From JANOBJ01 sp031411575 (GTDB lineage Bacteria > Pseudomonadota > Gammaproteobacteria > Burkholderiales > Burkholderiaceae_C): 22,189 nt of DNA. The DNA lies in assembly GCA_031411575.1 (NCBI GenBank), contig JANOBJ010000087.1, forward strand, positions 1 to 22,189, given 5' to 3'. Shown in pieces: positions 22,035 to 22,189 of the stretch; position 1 is the first letter of the stretch; each line of letters starts with the position of its first letter. The position numbers and the translations under genes are program-made. The notes under the pieces were generated by a model. That model searched no databases. It worked only from the letters and a program-made list of their open reading frames with translations, and had not been told where the DNA came from.

Positions 22035-22189
22035 TTAAATAACTTTCGCTTCGTTCTTGAGTTTGGCCACCAGCGTTGCCACGTCGGGGACCTTGATGCC
22101 GGCCGAGCGCTTGGGCGGCTCCATCACTTTCAGGGTCTTGAGGTGGGGCTTGATTTCCACGCCCAGGTCAGCTGGCTTGAAGATGTCCA
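22035..22189 (-). CDS. etfB: Electron transfer flavoprotein subunit beta, C-terminal end
   Basis: Only the last 50 residues are in the window; the gene continues beyond its right edge. The translation begins DIFKPADLGVEIKPHLK and continues with VMEPPKRSAGIKV and VATLVAKLKNEAKVI before the stop at 22035-22037, matching the EtfB C-terminus, whose last part wraps around EtfA. It precedes etfA by 108 bases on the same strand and is presumably the first gene of the operon in this direction. Confidence 0.93.
   Translation of the reverse strand, partial: DIFKPADLGVEIKPHLKTLKVMEPPKRSAGIKVPDVATLVAKLKNEAKVI

Noticed and set aside
1..22189. CRISPR arrays, insertion sequences, tRNA or rRNA genes, prophage or attachment sites
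   Set aside because: No regularly spaced repeats, transposase or integrase motifs, cloverleaf sequences or rRNA-like stretches were seen on either strand.

Overview
The window is GC-rich (roughly 60-65% by eye) with proteobacterial gene content: a class III alcohol dehydrogenase, an EptA-type lipid A transferase, a GbsR-cydAB operon, and an etfB-etfA-acyl-CoA dehydrogenase operon. Gene style and intergenic repeats resemble Burkholderiales, most likely Comamonadaceae. That placement is an inference; no rRNA or tRNA gene is present to test it.

Layout. (1) 1-2382, plus strand: the 3' part of a glutathione-dependent formaldehyde dehydrogenase gene, then a complete EptA/MCR-like phosphoethanolamine transferase. 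(2) 2451-3963: a minus-strand PA0069-family radical SAM gene with a LexA-type operator in its promoter, bracketed by two direct copies of a short interspersed repeat. (3) 3964-6960, plus strand: a GbsR/MarR regulator overlapping cydA, followed by cydB, with a perfect palindrome covering the predicted operon promoter. (4) 7246-17742: the accessory heart of the window. Two tandem homologous multicopper oxidases (MCO1, MCO2), an SCO-type copper chaperone, a type I secretion ABC transporter and its membrane fusion protein lie on the plus strand. A VpsR-like sigma-54 activator converges on them from the minus strand across a strong terminator. (5) 18024-22189, minus strand: a nitronate monooxygenase, then an acyl-CoA dehydrogenase, etfA and the end of etfB.

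The most interesting part is region 4. Each oxidase gene has its own -24/-12 sigma-54 promoter (TGGCAC, 5 bases, TTG) and an inverted repeat of the form TGTTTCA-N4-TGAAACA centred about 103-105 bases upstream of it. MCO2 has an additional perfect copy and a half-site further upstream. The only enhancer-binding protein in the window lies next to the cluster, so a dedicated sigma-54 regulon for copper oxidase biogenesis is a reasonable inference. MCO1 keeps all the copper-ligand motifs visible here. MCO2 keeps the trinuclear-site histidines but has proline where the second type 1 copper histidine should be. The SCO protein has one extra residue between its two cysteines. The oxidase substrate and the secreted substrate of the type I system cannot be read from the sequence; biofilm- or matrix-associated metal or phenol oxidation is only a hypothesis.
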